From DATDPM01 sp041498815 (GTDB lineage: Bacteria > Pseudomonadota > Alphaproteobacteria > DATDPM01): a stretch of 35,238 nt of DNA. A program made the translations under genes and the position numbers. The stretch is from assembly GCA_041498815.1 (NCBI GenBank), contig JBGQJC010000028.1, positions 1 through 35,238 of the forward strand, written 5' to 3'. Below, piece after piece: positions 24,675 through 32,863 of this stretch (position 1 is the stretch's first letter; the number at the start of each line of letters is the position of its first letter). The notes under the pieces are model-generated. The model did no database searches. It saw nothing but the letters and a program-made list of their open reading frames with translations, and was not told where the DNA came from.

Positions 24675-24938
24675 ATGAAGACCGTCGAAATCTACAGCAG
24701 CACGTTTTGCGGCGCCTGCAATCGCGCCAAGGAGTTGTTGACCCGCAAGGGCGTGCCGTTCACGGAGATCGAAACCTCCATTAACGCCGGCAAGCGCCAA
24801 GAGATGCAGGAGCGAAGCGGCGGGCGCATGACGATCCCGCAGATATTCATCGGCGGCGCGCATGTGGGTGGCTTCAACGAACTTGCGGAGTTGGAGCGGG
24901 CCGGCAAGCTCGACACGATGCTGGGGATTGCGCGGTGA
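24675..24938 (+). CDS. grxC: Glutaredoxin 3-like protein with CGAC active site
   Basis: This 87-residue glutaredoxin reduces disulfides or mixed glutathione disulfides using glutathione. The active site reads F-C-G-A-C (Cys12 and Cys15 in MKTVEIYSSTFCGACNRAK) rather than the usual C-P-Y-C or C-G-Y-C. The TIPQIFIGGAHVGGFNEL segment keeps the cis-Pro and the glutathione-binding GG. The extra Cys often found after the GG is replaced by Phe, and the following Asp pair by Asn-Glu. The stop overlaps the GTG of the next gene by 4 bp, so the two are coupled. The comF-grxC-amidase order is typical of alphaproteobacteria. Confidence 0.93.
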   Translation: MKTVEIYSSTFCGACNRAKELLTRKGVPFTEIETSINAGKRQEMQERSGGRMTIPQIFIGGAHVGGFNELAELERAGKLDTMLGIAR

Positions 24939-25795
24939 CCGCAAAATTCAAGGCCGTCTGCATCCAGACCAATTCGGGCCGCGAGATCGCGCCCAACATC
25001 GCGTTCATCGCCGACGCGGTGCGCCAAGCGCGAAGCCAGGGCGCCGATCTCGTGGCGCTTCCCGAAAACGCCGCGATGTTCGAGCCCGAAGGAAATCTCT
25101 TGCGCGCCAAGGCGCAATTCGAGGAGCACCATCAGGCGCTCTCGGCGTTGCGCGATCTGGCGGCCGAGACCGGGGCCTGGCTTCTCGCCGGTTCGCTCGC
25201 GGTGAAACTGGACGACGGCCGTATCGCCAACCGTTCCTATCTCATCGGCGCCGACGGCGGCATCGCGGCGCATTACGACAAGATTCACATGTTCGACGTC
25301 GACCTGGAGAACGGCGAGAGCTACCGCGAATCCGCGACCTTTCGCCCGGGCGAAGAGGCGGTGCTGGCCGCAACACCCTGGGGGCTTTTGGGGCTCACCG
25401 TCTGCTACGACCTGCGGTTTCCGAATCTTTACCGGAGTTTGGCCAAGGCCGGGGCCGTCATGATCTCGGTTCCTTCCGCCTTCACTGAGGTAACGGGGCG
25501 CGCCCATTGGCATGTGCTGCTGCGGGCGCGGGCGATCGAAACCGGGTCGTTCATCCTTGCGCCCGCGCAGTGCGGGGTTCACGCCGAGGGCCGCAAAACT
25601 TTCGGCCGTTCCCTGATCGTGGACCCGTGGGGCGAGATTCTGGCCGAGGCCGGCGAGGCGCCGGGCATTGTTTCGGCGGAGATCGATTTGGCCAGAGTAG
25701 CGCTGTCGCGGGCCATGATCCCGTCGCTCACCCACGACCGGGATTTTGCAGGTCCCGAAGCCGCGCCGGAACCAAAGGCGGCGCGCCGGAAATGA
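24935..25795 (+). CDS. Carbon-nitrogen hydrolase (Nit1/omega-amidase type)
   Basis: This 286-residue nitrilase-superfamily amidase has the Glu-Lys-Cys catalytic triad: Glu in LVALPENAAMF (about residue 48), Lys in AAHYDKIHMFDVDLE (about 115) and the nucleophile Cys in GLTVCYDLRFPNLYRSL (about 156). The DVDLENGESYRES stretch is characteristic of Nit1-like deaminated glutathione amidases, which clean up a side product of transaminases. An omega-amidase activity is an alternative. The GTG at 24935 overlaps the grxC stop (GTGA). The gene ends 3 bp before the convergent peroxiredoxin stop. Confidence 0.9.
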   Translation: MTAKFKAVCIQTNSGREIAPNIAFIADAVRQARSQGADLVALPENAAMFEPEGNLLRAKAQFEEHHQALSALRDLAAETGAWLLAGSLAVKLDDGRIANRSYLIGADGGIAAHYDKIHMFDVDLENGESYRESATFRPGEEAVLAATPWGLLGLTVCYDLRFPNLYRSLAKAGAVMISVPSAFTEVTGRAHWHVLLRARAIETGSFILAPAQCGVHAEGRKTFGRSLIVDPWGEILAEAGEAPGIVSAEIDLARVALSRAMIPSLTHDRDFAGPEAAPEPKAARRK

Positions 25796-25798
25796 AGT

Positions 25799-26434
25799 TT
25801 ACCCGCGCGGCTGCGGGGTGAGCCGCAGGTAAGGCTTCAGCGCTTTCCAGCCCTTGGGAAATTTCTTCTTCGCGTCCTCGTCCGAAACCGAGGGGACGAT
25901 GATGACGTCTTCGCCCTGTTTCCAATTCACCGGCGTCGCGACGCTGAACTTGTCGGTGAGCTGGAGCGAATCGATGACGCGCAGGATTTCGTCGAAGTTG
26001 CGCCCCGTCGTCTGCGGATAGGTGATCATGAGGCGGATCTTCTTCTTGGGGTCGATCACGAAGACGGTGCGCACCGTGTAAACCTCGTCATGGGCCGGGT
26101 GAATCATCCCGTAAAGATTCGCGACCTTGCGCTCGGGGTCGGCGATGATCGGGTAGTTGAGCTTCGACCCTTGAGTTTCCTCGATGTCCTTCACCCAGCC
26201 TTTGTGGTTTTCCACCTTGTCCACCGAAATGCCGAGAGTCTTGACGTTGCGCTTGGCGAAATCCGGCGCGAGCTTGGCCATGTAGCCGAGCTCGGTGGTG
26301 CAGACGGGGGTGAAATCCTTGGGGTGCGAGAACAGGATGGCCCAGCCGTCGCCGATCCATTCGTGGAAGCGGATGTGGCCTTGGGTGGTCTCGGCTTCGA
26401 AATCGGGGGCGGTATCGCCCAATCGCAGAGTCAT
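25799..26434 (-). CDS. 1-Cys peroxiredoxin (Prx6-type)
   Basis: Thiol peroxidase reducing H2O2 and organic hydroperoxides. The 211-residue protein has the catalytic FTPVCTTE (peroxidatic Cys45), the Prx6 block NVKTLGISVDKVENHKGWVKDIEE, IIADPERKVANLYGM, and the long C-terminal arm with TPVNWKQGEDVIIVPSVSDEDAKKKFP. No resolving Cys is apparent, consistent with a 1-Cys enzyme. The start MTLRLGDTAPDF at 26434 follows a strong AGGAGG ribosome site (26443-26448). The upstream in-frame ATG at 26473 lies in the promoter. The gene is inserted, on the opposite strand, between the amidase and the DUF1178 gene, which I recall as neighbours in many relatives. Confidence 0.95.
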   Translation of the reverse strand: MTLRLGDTAPDFEAETTQGHIRFHEWIGDGWAILFSHPKDFTPVCTTELGYMAKLAPDFAKRNVKTLGISVDKVENHKGWVKDIEETQGSKLNYPIIADPERKVANLYGMIHPAHDEVYTVRTVFVIDPKKKIRLMITYPQTTGRNFDEILRVIDSLQLTDKFSVATPVNWKQGEDVIIVPSVSDEDAKKKFPKGWKALKPYLRLTPQPRG

Positions 26435-26761
26435 GGCGCGGTCCTCCTCAAGCTCAAACCCAGTATACCACAAACGGCAAGAAATGCAAATTGTTTATGT
26501 GTAATATAAATGTATTACATAACTATAATGTTTATTAGTTTTGATGACGAGAGCGCGAACAAAATCGGGATCAGAGATCGAAGGATTCCCGCGAGCGTTC
26601 GAGAAGCGCAACCCAGGGCGAAACCGTGAGCAATGGATTGTGGTCGGGCGATGCCACTAAGGCGAAACCCAGGGGCCTGCGGCAATGCATCGCTTTCCGC
26701 GGGGCCCCGTTTGTGCTAACAATCGGCGGCATACCGGCATAGGGGGAGCGGGCCCAAGCCC
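26435..26761. promoter_or_regulatory. 327-bp gene-free region upstream of peroxiredoxin and DUF1178 genes
   Basis: The half next to the peroxiredoxin gene is very AT-rich. It holds the peroxiredoxin promoter (minus strand: -10 TATACT at 26462-26467, -35-like TTTGCA at 26485-26490, 17-bp spacer), an inverted repeat at 26500-26519, and on the plus strand a perfect TATAAT (26524-26529). The GC-rich half has an imperfect hairpin (GGGGCCTGCGG at 26672-26682 against CCGCGGGGCCCC at 26697-26708) and a ribosome site (AGGGGGAG) before the DUF1178 ATG. A 38-codon frame at 26544-26660 has no support. Confidence 0.55.
26500..26519. promoter_or_regulatory. Inverted repeat TGTAATA-N6-TATTACA, putative operator
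   Basis: A perfect 7-bp inverted repeat with six-base spacer (TAAATG). It lies 9 bp upstream of the peroxiredoxin -35-like box, centred about 55 bp before its likely transcription start, an activator-like position. It is also just upstream of a TATAAT on the other strand. The binding protein is unknown, and a redox-responsive or iron-responsive regulator is possible. Confidence 0.5.
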
Positions 26762-27205
26762 ATGATTCTGTTCGACCTTCGATGCCATAAGGACCATGTC
26801 TTCGAGGCCTGGTTCCTGGACGGCGAGACCTACGAGGCGCAGCAGGGTGCGGGCGATGTCGCTTGCCCCATCTGCGGATCGCTTAGAATCGCCAAGGCGC
26901 CCATGGCCCCGCGCATCGGGAAAACCCTCGGGAAGACCCTCGGGGAACCCTGTGGAACCGAGGCCGGGGAAGAGCAGTTGGCCCAGGACCTGGTCCGCGC
27001 CCTGGAGCGGCTGTGCAAGCATATCGAGGTCAGCGCCGATGACGTCGGCGAGAAATTCCCCGACGAGGCGCGGCGCATCCAAGGCGGCAAGAGCAAGGCG
27101 CGCGGGATCTACGGCGAGGCGAGCAGCGAGGAACACGAAGCCTTGCTGGACGAAGGAATCGAAGTCATCCGCATTCCCTGGATTCGCCGCCGCCATCATT
27201 CCTAA
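26762..27205 (+). CDS. DUF1178 family protein
   Basis: A 147-residue conserved protein, starting MILFDLRCHKDHVFEAWF, with a rubredoxin-like pair of Cys motifs (RCHKDH near residue 7 and CPICGS near residue 37) that probably binds zinc. This is followed by the MAPRIGKTL segment common in the family and a C-terminal EKFPDEARRIQ...YGEASSEEHEALLDEGIEVIRIPW block (continuous in the protein). The function is unknown. Its stop overlaps the convergent ubiG stop by 4 bp (CTAA at 27202-27205). A long untranslated upstream region of up to about 225 bases is possible if the TATAAT at 26524 is its promoter. Confidence 0.9.
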   Translation: MILFDLRCHKDHVFEAWFLDGETYEAQQGAGDVACPICGSLRIAKAPMAPRIGKTLGKTLGEPCGTEAGEEQLAQDLVRALERLCKHIEVSADDVGEKFPDEARRIQGGKSKARGIYGEASSEEHEALLDEGIEVIRIPWIRRRHHS

Positions 27206-27963
27206 GCCGGCGGCTTTGCCGCCAGCGCCATATAATTGACATCGAGATTGTTCGAGAGCCGCCAGCGGTCCCCGATCGGATTGTAGGCGACGCCGGTCAA
27301 TTCCATCAGCTGCACGCCGCAGCGCGCCAACGAGGCTGCAAGCTCCGAAGGCCGCAGGAATTTGCGCCAGTCGTGGGTCCCCTTGGGCAACCACCCCAGC
27401 ACATATTCGGCGCCGACGATGGCGAGCGCATAGGATTTCAGCGTGCGATTCAAGGTCGCGACGATGACGATGCCGCCGGGCGCCACCAGCCCGCAGGCGG
27501 CGGACAAGAACACGCCCACATCCGCCACATGCTCGACCACTTCGAGCGCCAGGACGACGTCGAAGCGCGCGTTTTCCGCGACCAGCTCTTCGGCCAAGCC
27601 GCAGCGGTAGTCGATCGTAAGGCCCCCCATGGCGGCATGGCGCCGGGCGGCCTCGATATTGTTGCGTCCGGGGTCGATCCCGGCGACCGAGGCCCCGGCT
27701 TTCGCCATGGGCTCGGCCAATAGCCCGCCGCCGCAGCCGATGTCGAGAAGCGTCAGCCCGGTGAGCGGCCACGGCGAAGCGGGGTTGCGGCCGTAGTGGC
27801 GGCAGGCGCGTTCCAGCACGAATTTGACCCGGGTCGGATTGAGCCGGTGGAGCGGGCGGAACTTGCCGGTCTCGTCCCACCAGTCGCGCGCCAACGCCTC
27901 GAAGCGCGCGATTTCGCCGGGGTCGGCGCTGGTTGCGGCCGGGGCGGGCGGAGGCGGGGCCAT
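27202..27963 (-). CDS. ubiG: Ubiquinone biosynthesis O-methyltransferase
   Basis: UbiG performs both O-methylations in ubiquinone synthesis. The 253-residue protein has the N-terminal FEALARDWWDETGKFRPLHRLNP signature (given here as the recognisable block spanning about residues 18-40), motif I LTLLDIGCGGGLLAEPMA, motif II-like VVLALEVVEHVADVG, and GTHDWRKFLRPSELA near the C-terminus. The start at 27963 (MAPPPPAPAAT) is chosen because the frame further upstream has no family match. It is divergent from lysC with a 170-bp gap, and converges with the DUF1178 gene with a 4-bp overlap. Confidence 0.94.
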   Translation of the reverse strand: MAPPPPAPAATSADPGEIARFEALARDWWDETGKFRPLHRLNPTRVKFVLERACRHYGRNPASPWPLTGLTLLDIGCGGGLLAEPMAKAGASVAGIDPGRNNIEAARRHAAMGGLTIDYRCGLAEELVAENARFDVVLALEVVEHVADVGVFLSAACGLVAPGGIVIVATLNRTLKSYALAIVGAEYVLGWLPKGTHDWRKFLRPSELAASLARCGVQLMELTGVAYNPIGDRWRLSNNLDVNYMALAAKPPA

Positions 27964-28133
27964 GGATTTTCGCCGATTCCGGAGGTGGGGCAGGCTTGCC
28001 ACTTGCCGGGCAAATTATGTATTACCCGCGGGACGCGCGGCAACCGCTCCTTCCGGCGCTTGATGCAGTGATGTTCCGGGAACGCCCGGCGGCATGGGCA
28101 TGTCCAAGGGATGCTTGCGCGAGGAAAAGGCCC

Positions 28134-29354
28134 ATGGCGCGAATCGTCCAGAAATTCGGCGGGACCTCGGTCGGCTCCATCGAGCGCATCAAAAGTGCCG
28201 CAAAGCGCGTGAAACGCGAATTCGACGCCGGAAACGAGGTCGCGGTGGTGGTCTCGGCGATGGCCGGCGTCACCGACGAGTTGGTCGGTTATGTGACCGA
28301 TATCGCGCGCCTTTACGACCCACGGGAATACGACGCCGTGGTGTCGTCGGGCGAGCAGGTGACGAGCGGCCTCATGGCGCTCGCCTTGCAGGCGGTCGGC
28401 GTACCGGCGCGCTCCTGGCTGGCTTGGCAATTGCCGGTGCGCTCCAGTTCCGCCCACGGCAAGGCGCGCATCGAAGGCATCGAGATCGAAGGCATCGAGG
28501 CGGAATTCAAGGCCGGCCGCGTCGCCGTGGTGGCCGGTTTTCAAGGGCTTGCGCCCGGCAATCGGATCTCGACCTTGGGGCGCGGCGGATCGGATACCAG
28601 CGCGGTCGCCTTGGCCGCCGCCCTGCGCGCCGAGCGCTGCGACATCTTCACCGACGTGGACGGGGTTTACACCGCCGATCCGCGCATCGTTGCGAAGGCG
28701 CGAAAGCTCGATAAAATCACCTACGAGGAAATGCTCGAAATGGCGTCGCTGGGCTCGAAGGTCTTGCAGACGCGCTCGGTCGAGCTGGCGATGAAGCACC
28801 ATGTGCGGCTTCAGGTTCTCTCGAGTTTCGACGACAGCCCCGGCACCTTGGTCGTAGATGAGGACGAGATCGTGGAAAAAGAGTTGGTAAGCGGCATCGC
28901 GTATTCCCGCGACGAGGCGAAGATCACTTTGGTGCGGGTGCCCGACCGGCCCGGGGTGGCGGCCGCCATCTTCGGCCCGCTGGCCGACGCCGACATCAAC
29001 GTCGACATGATCGTCCAGAACGTGTCCGAGGACGGCCTTCACACGGATCTGACCTTCACGGTGACCCGCGGCGATCTCGACGCCGCGGTCGCCGTGCTGG
29101 AGAAGAACCGCGGCAGCCTCAATTACAAGGCGATCGTGCCCGACGCCGATGTGGTGAAAATTTCCGTCATCGGGGTCGGCATGAGGAGCCACGCCGGCAT
29201 CGCCCAGCGCATGTTCCAGACCTTGGCGAGCAAGGGCATCAACATCCAGGTGATCTCGACCTCCGAGATCAAGGTGAGCGTCCTGATCGCCGAGGAATAT
29301 GCCGAGCTCGCCTTGCGCGCGCTCCATACCGCCTACGGCCTGGACGCCGCCTGA
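28134..29354 (+). CDS. lysC: Aspartate kinase
   Basis: Phosphorylates aspartate, the first step towards lysine, methionine and threonine. The 406-residue monofunctional enzyme has IVQKFGGTSVGSIERI at the N-terminus, VVSAMAGVTDELV, GRGGSDTSAVALAAAL, and FTDVDGVYTADPRIV in the kinase domain (to about residue 245). Two ACT domains in the C-terminal part (VPDRPGVAAAIFGPLADADIN and VIGVGMRSHAGIAQRMF) should mediate feedback control. A perfect 15-bp tandem duplication lies inside (28470-28499). The ATG at 28134 follows GAGGAAAAGG. It is upstream of an NMO-like gene and ptsP on the same strand, an arrangement close to the ubiG-lysC-ptsP order of other alphaproteobacteria. Confidence 0.97.
   Translation: MARIVQKFGGTSVGSIERIKSAAKRVKREFDAGNEVAVVVSAMAGVTDELVGYVTDIARLYDPREYDAVVSSGEQVTSGLMALALQAVGVPARSWLAWQLPVRSSSAHGKARIEGIEIEGIEAEFKAGRVAVVAGFQGLAPGNRISTLGRGGSDTSAVALAAALRAERCDIFTDVDGVYTADPRIVAKARKLDKITYEEMLEMASLGSKVLQTRSVELAMKHHVRLQVLSSFDDSPGTLVVDEDEIVEKELVSGIAYSRDEAKITLVRVPDRPGVAAAIFGPLADADINVDMIVQNVSEDGLHTDLTFTVTRGDLDAAVAVLEKNRGSLNYKAIVPDADVVKISVIGVGMRSHAGIAQRMFQTLASKGINIQVISTSEIKVSVLIAEEYAELALRALHTAYGLDAA
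28470..28499 (+). repeat. lysC: Perfect 15-bp tandem duplication inside lysC
   Basis: ATCGAAGGCATCGAG occurs twice head to tail (28470-28484 and 28485-28499), giving the protein repeat I-E-G-I-E-I-E-G-I-E in the loop after HGKAR. The spacing to the next conserved block (AGRVAVVAGFQG) looks normal compared with related enzymes as I remember them, so it has not lengthened the protein. Confidence 0.8.
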
Positions 29355-29359
29355 CCCGC

Positions 29360-30385
29360 ATGGAGCGCCGCCCGGCCCGCGCGATTCTCGATTCTCTGTG
29401 GCGGCGCGGCCGCGAGTTCCTGGGGAGCGACCTCGCCATCCTGGCCGGGGCCATGACCTGGGTGTCGGAACGCCATCTGGTGGCCGCGATCTCGAACGGC
29501 GGCGGCTTCGGGGTGATCGCGTCGGGCCCGATGTCGCCGGTTCAGCTCGAGGACGAAATCCGCGGCACCTTTGCCCTCACCAAACGCCCCTTCGGCGTCA
29601 ACCTGATTGTCATGCATCCGCAACTTTCGGGGCTTATAGATGCTTGCCTGGCCCAGAAGGTGAGCCACATCGTGCTCGCCGGCGGGGTGCCGAAGCGCGC
29701 GGCAGTGGACCGCATCAAGGCGGCGTCCGCCAAGCTCCTGTGCTTCGCGCCCAACCTCGGCATCGCCAGGAAGATGGTCAAGATGGGGGCGGACGCCATC
29801 ATCATCGAAGGCATGGAGGCGGGCGGCCACATCGGGCCGGTCACGACCGGCGTGCTGGCGCAGGAAATCCTGCCGTTTTTGCGTGAAGTTCCCGTGTTCG
29901 TCGCGGGCGGCATCGGACGGGGCGAGGCGATCCTGTCCTATCTCGAGATGGGGGCTTCGGGCTGCCAGCTCGGCACCCGCTTCGCCTGCGCGCGCGAATC
30001 GATCGCCCATCCCAGGTTCAAGGCGGCCTTCATCCGCGCCGACGCGCGGGATGCGGTGCCGTCGGTGCAACTCGATGCCCGCTTCCCGGTGATCCCGGTG
30101 CGGGCGCTCGCCAATTCCGCTACCAAGCGGTTCCTGGAATTCCAGCGCGAGGTGATCGGACGCGTTGATCGCGGCGAGCTGGATCAGAAGGCGGCCCAGC
30201 TCGAGATCGAGCATTTCTGGGCGGGCGCCTTGCGAAGAGCCGTGATCGAAGGCGACGTCGAGTCGGGCTCGCTCATGGCCGGGCAAAGCGTGGGCATGGT
30301 GGAGCGCGAGCAGACCGCCAAAGAGATCCTAGACGAGCTTGTGGCGCAGGCGGTCTCGGCCCTAGAGGCGCGGGCCGTCGTCTGA
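29360..30385 (+). CDS. Nitronate monooxygenase-like FMN enzyme
   Basis: A 341-residue TIM-barrel flavoprotein of the 2-nitropropane dioxygenase/NMO family, which oxidises alkyl nitronates. Related members include the enoyl reductase FabK. Visible blocks are LAGAMTWVSERHLVAAISNGGGFGVIASG (FMN region), GVNLIVMHPQ, HIVLAGGVP, IIIEGMEAGGHIGPVTTGVLAQEI with the expected catalytic His, and VFVAGGIGRGEAILSYLEMGASGCQLGTRF (phosphate-binding; listed in pieces of the continuous chain). It begins 5 bp after lysC and its stop overlaps the ptsP ATG by 1 bp, so the three genes form an operon. The substrate is not predictable. Confidence 0.85.
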   Translation: MERRPARAILDSLWRRGREFLGSDLAILAGAMTWVSERHLVAAISNGGGFGVIASGPMSPVQLEDEIRGTFALTKRPFGVNLIVMHPQLSGLIDACLAQKVSHIVLAGGVPKRAAVDRIKAASAKLLCFAPNLGIARKMVKMGADAIIIEGMEAGGHIGPVTTGVLAQEILPFLREVPVFVAGGIGRGEAILSYLEMGASGCQLGTRFACARESIAHPRFKAAFIRADARDAVPSVQLDARFPVIPVRALANSATKRFLEFQREVIGRVDRGELDQKAAQLEIEHFWAGALRRAVIEGDVESGSLMAGQSVGMVEREQTAKEILDELVAQAVSALEARAVV

Positions 30386-32664
30386 TGGAACGGAAAGTTC
30401 AGCGCGGCGCGGCGTGGAGCGATGCCCGCCGCGTGCTGAAAAGCGTGCGCGACGTCATGGCGGCGGCGCGCAGCGCCGAAGCCCGCCTGGAGCGGATGGT
30501 CCAGGTGATCGCGGCCGGCATGGTGGCCGAGGTGTGCTCGATCTACGTGCTGCGCGCGGGTGACGTGCTCGAGTTGTTTGCCACCGAAGGATTGAAGCAC
30601 GAAGCGGTCCATGTGACGCGGCTGCGGGTCGGCGAAGGCGTCGTCGGCCAGATCGCGGCCCATGCCCGGCCGGTGGCGCTGGCCGACGCCAAATCCCATC
30701 CCGCCTTCGCCTATCGCCCCGAAACCGGCGAGGAAATCTACCGCTCGCTTTTGGGCGTGCCGATTCTGCGCGGCGGGCGCGTCGTCGGCGTGCTCGTGGT
30801 TCAGAACCGCAAGCCTCGTCATTACACCGACGAAGAGTCCGAGGCGCTGGAGACCATCGCCATGGTGCTGGCCGAACTGGTCGCGGGCGGCGAGCTCGTC
30901 GATCCGGCCGAACTGCATCCGACCGACGGCATCGCGCTCTTGCCGCTGCGGCTCGAAGGGGCGCGGCTCAACGGCGGGATCGGCATGGGCCTGGCGGTGC
31001 TGCACCGGCCGCGCGTCGCCATCACCCGTATCGTCGCCGAGGACCCGGCCGCCGAACGGGAGCGCTTTGACCAGGCGGTCTCGAGCCTTCACACCGCACT
31101 CGACGATCTGTTCGCGGCGGCGGACTTGGGGGATTCGGGCGAGCACCGCGACGTGCTCGAGGCCTATCGCATGTTTGCGGAAGACCGCGGCTGGCTTATG
31201 CGAATCCGCGAGGCGATCGGAAACGGCTTAACGGCGGAAGCCGCGGTCCAGAAGGTGCAGGACGACACCCGGCTGCGCATGAGCCATATCACCGACCCTT
31301 ACTTGCGCGAACGGATGCACGATTTCGAGGATTTGACCAACCGCCTGATGCAGCATCTGGCCGGAAACGGGCAAGCCGCCTTGGCGGCACTGCCCGACGA
31401 CGTGGTGCTGATCGCTCGCTCACTGGGCCCGGCCGAACTCTTGGACTACGACCGCGCCCGGCTTCGCGCCGTCGTCCTGGAGGAGGGATCGGCGACCGCC
31501 CATGTCGCGATCATCGGCCGGGCGCTGGGCGTCCCCGTGCTCGGGCGCGTCAAGGGCGTGGTCGAGAAGATCGATCCCTTGGATCCCGTGATCGTCGATG
31601 CCGACCACGGCCAGATGTTCATCCGCCCCGGCGAAGACGTGCAGCAGGCGTTCCAGGAGGCGATGCAGGCGCGCGCCATTCGCGCCGCGGCCTATGTTTC
31701 GATGCGCGATCTGCCCGCCGTCACAAGCGACGGCGTTTCGGTTACGGTCAACATCAACGCCGGGTTACTCGCGGACCTCAGCCAACTCGATGAGACCGGG
31801 GCCGACGGCGTCGGGCTCTACCGCACCGAGATTCCGTTCATGGTGCGGTCGAACTTTCCCGACGTGAACGTGCAGACGCGCTTCTACCGCAAGGTATTCA
31901 AATTCGCCCGCAACCGCCCCGTCGCCTTCCGCACGCTCGACATCGGCGGCGACAAGCTCTTGTCCTACATGCCGCCGGCGGGGGAGGAGAACCCGGCCAT
32001 GGGCTGGCGTTCGATCCGCATCGGCCTCGATCACCCGGTTCTGTTGCGCGAGCAGTTGCGGGCGCTGATCCGCGCCGCGGCGAAACGAAGGCTCGAGGTC
32101 ATGTTCCCGATGATCTCGGAGGTCGCCGAATTCGACGCCGCGCGGGCCATCCTCGACATCGAGGTCGAGCGTGCGCGAAGCCGCGGCGGCCAGCTTCCGA
32201 AAGAGATCCGGGTCGGCGCGATGCTGGAAGTGCCGGCCCTCGCCTGGCAGATCGAGCCGCTTCTGGCGCGCGTCGATTTCCTCTCGATCGGGAGCAACGA
32301 CCTGCTGCAGTTCCTGTTCGCGAGCGACCGCGGGCACCCGGCCCTTTCCGAGCGCTACGACATGCTCTCGCCTGCGGTCCTGATGTTTCTGCGCTCGGTC
32401 GTCGAGCGTTGCGCCGAGGCCAAGGTGCCCCTCGGGATCTGCGGCGAAATGGCGGGAAGGCCGCTCGAGGCCATGGCGCTGGTGGGCGTCGGCCTTCGCA
32501 GCCTCTCGATGGCGCCGGCTTCGGTCGGCCCGGTCAAAGCCATGGTCCGCAGCCTTGATCTGGCCTCGTTAGAGCCTTACGTCCTGGGGCTCTGCCGCCG
32601 CCCCGACCGGAGCCTCCGGGCGGCCCTCAAAGGCTTCGCCCAGGACCACGGCGTATCCCTCTAA
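30385..32664 (+). CDS. ptsP: Phosphoenolpyruvate-protein phosphotransferase, PTS-Ntr enzyme I
   Basis: The 759-residue EI-Ntr takes phosphate from PEP and passes it to NPr and EIIA-Ntr, linking nitrogen and potassium status to regulation rather than to sugar uptake. Domains in order are an N-terminal GAF domain (about residues 20-165), a PTS enzyme I N-terminal helical domain (about 175-310), a PEP-utiliser mobile domain with the phosphorylated His373 (SATAHVAIIGRALGVPVL), and the C-terminal PEP-binding barrel (FRTLDIGGDKLLSYM; SIGSNDLLQF; GICGEMAGRP). The ATG overlaps the preceding stop by one base. The GAF domain suggests sensing of a small molecule, probably glutamine as known in relatives. 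Confidence 0.96.
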   Translation: MERKVQRGAAWSDARRVLKSVRDVMAAARSAEARLERMVQVIAAGMVAEVCSIYVLRAGDVLELFATEGLKHEAVHVTRLRVGEGVVGQIAAHARPVALADAKSHPAFAYRPETGEEIYRSLLGVPILRGGRVVGVLVVQNRKPRHYTDEESEALETIAMVLAELVAGGELVDPAELHPTDGIALLPLRLEGARLNGGIGMGLAVLHRPRVAITRIVAEDPAAERERFDQAVSSLHTALDDLFAAADLGDSGEHRDVLEAYRMFAEDRGWLMRIREAIGNGLTAEAAVQKVQDDTRLRMSHITDPYLRERMHDFEDLTNRLMQHLAGNGQAALAALPDDVVLIARSLGPAELLDYDRARLRAVVLEEGSATAHVAIIGRALGVPVLGRVKGVVEKIDPLDPVIVDADHGQMFIRPGEDVQQAFQEAMQARAIRAAAYVSMRDLPAVTSDGVSVTVNINAGLLADLSQLDETGADGVGLYRTEIPFMVRSNFPDVNVQTRFYRKVFKFARNRPVAFRTLDIGGDKLLSYMPPAGEENPAMGWRSIRIGLDHPVLLREQLRALIRAAAKRRLEVMFPMISEVAEFDAARAILDIEVERARSRGGQLPKEIRVGAMLEVPALAWQIEPLLARVDFLSIGSNDLLQFLFASDRGHPALSERYDMLSPAVLMFLRSVVERCAEAKVPLGICGEMAGRPLEAMALVGVGLRSLSMAPASVGPVKAMVRSLDLASLEPYVLGLCRRPDRSLRAALKGFAQDHGVSL

Positions 32665-32863
32665 CCATCAGGGGCGTTGTTCCTTAACCCGGTCCTTGGT
32701 ATTAATAAGGGGTCGGACGGCCCCAACCCCTAGGGTCGGTTTTGGGCCGGTCGACACGCATCTAAAGCGGGCCAGGATGGCCTTGCGCCCCGGCGGGGAC
32801 TAGGCCCAGGTAGTTTCGGGCGTTCGGCATAGCCGCAGCGGGGACTGCGGGTGGAGCCGGGGC
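32665..32863 (+). promoter_or_regulatory. Intergenic region before the RodZ-like gene
   Basis: Just after ptsP there is a possible promoter: TTGTTC followed after 17 bp by TATTAA (weak matches, around 32679-32707). Further on, the inverted repeat AGGGGT/ACCCCT lies around 32708-32731. It may mark the end of the ptsP transcript and the start of the rodZ-ispG one. The remainder shows nothing distinct. Confidence 0.3.

Noticed and set aside
26544..26660. 38-codon frame downstream of the TATAAT in the peroxiredoxin/DUF1178 gap
   Set aside because: No ribosome site, no recognisable motif, and basic low-complexity content. It is more likely untranslated leader.
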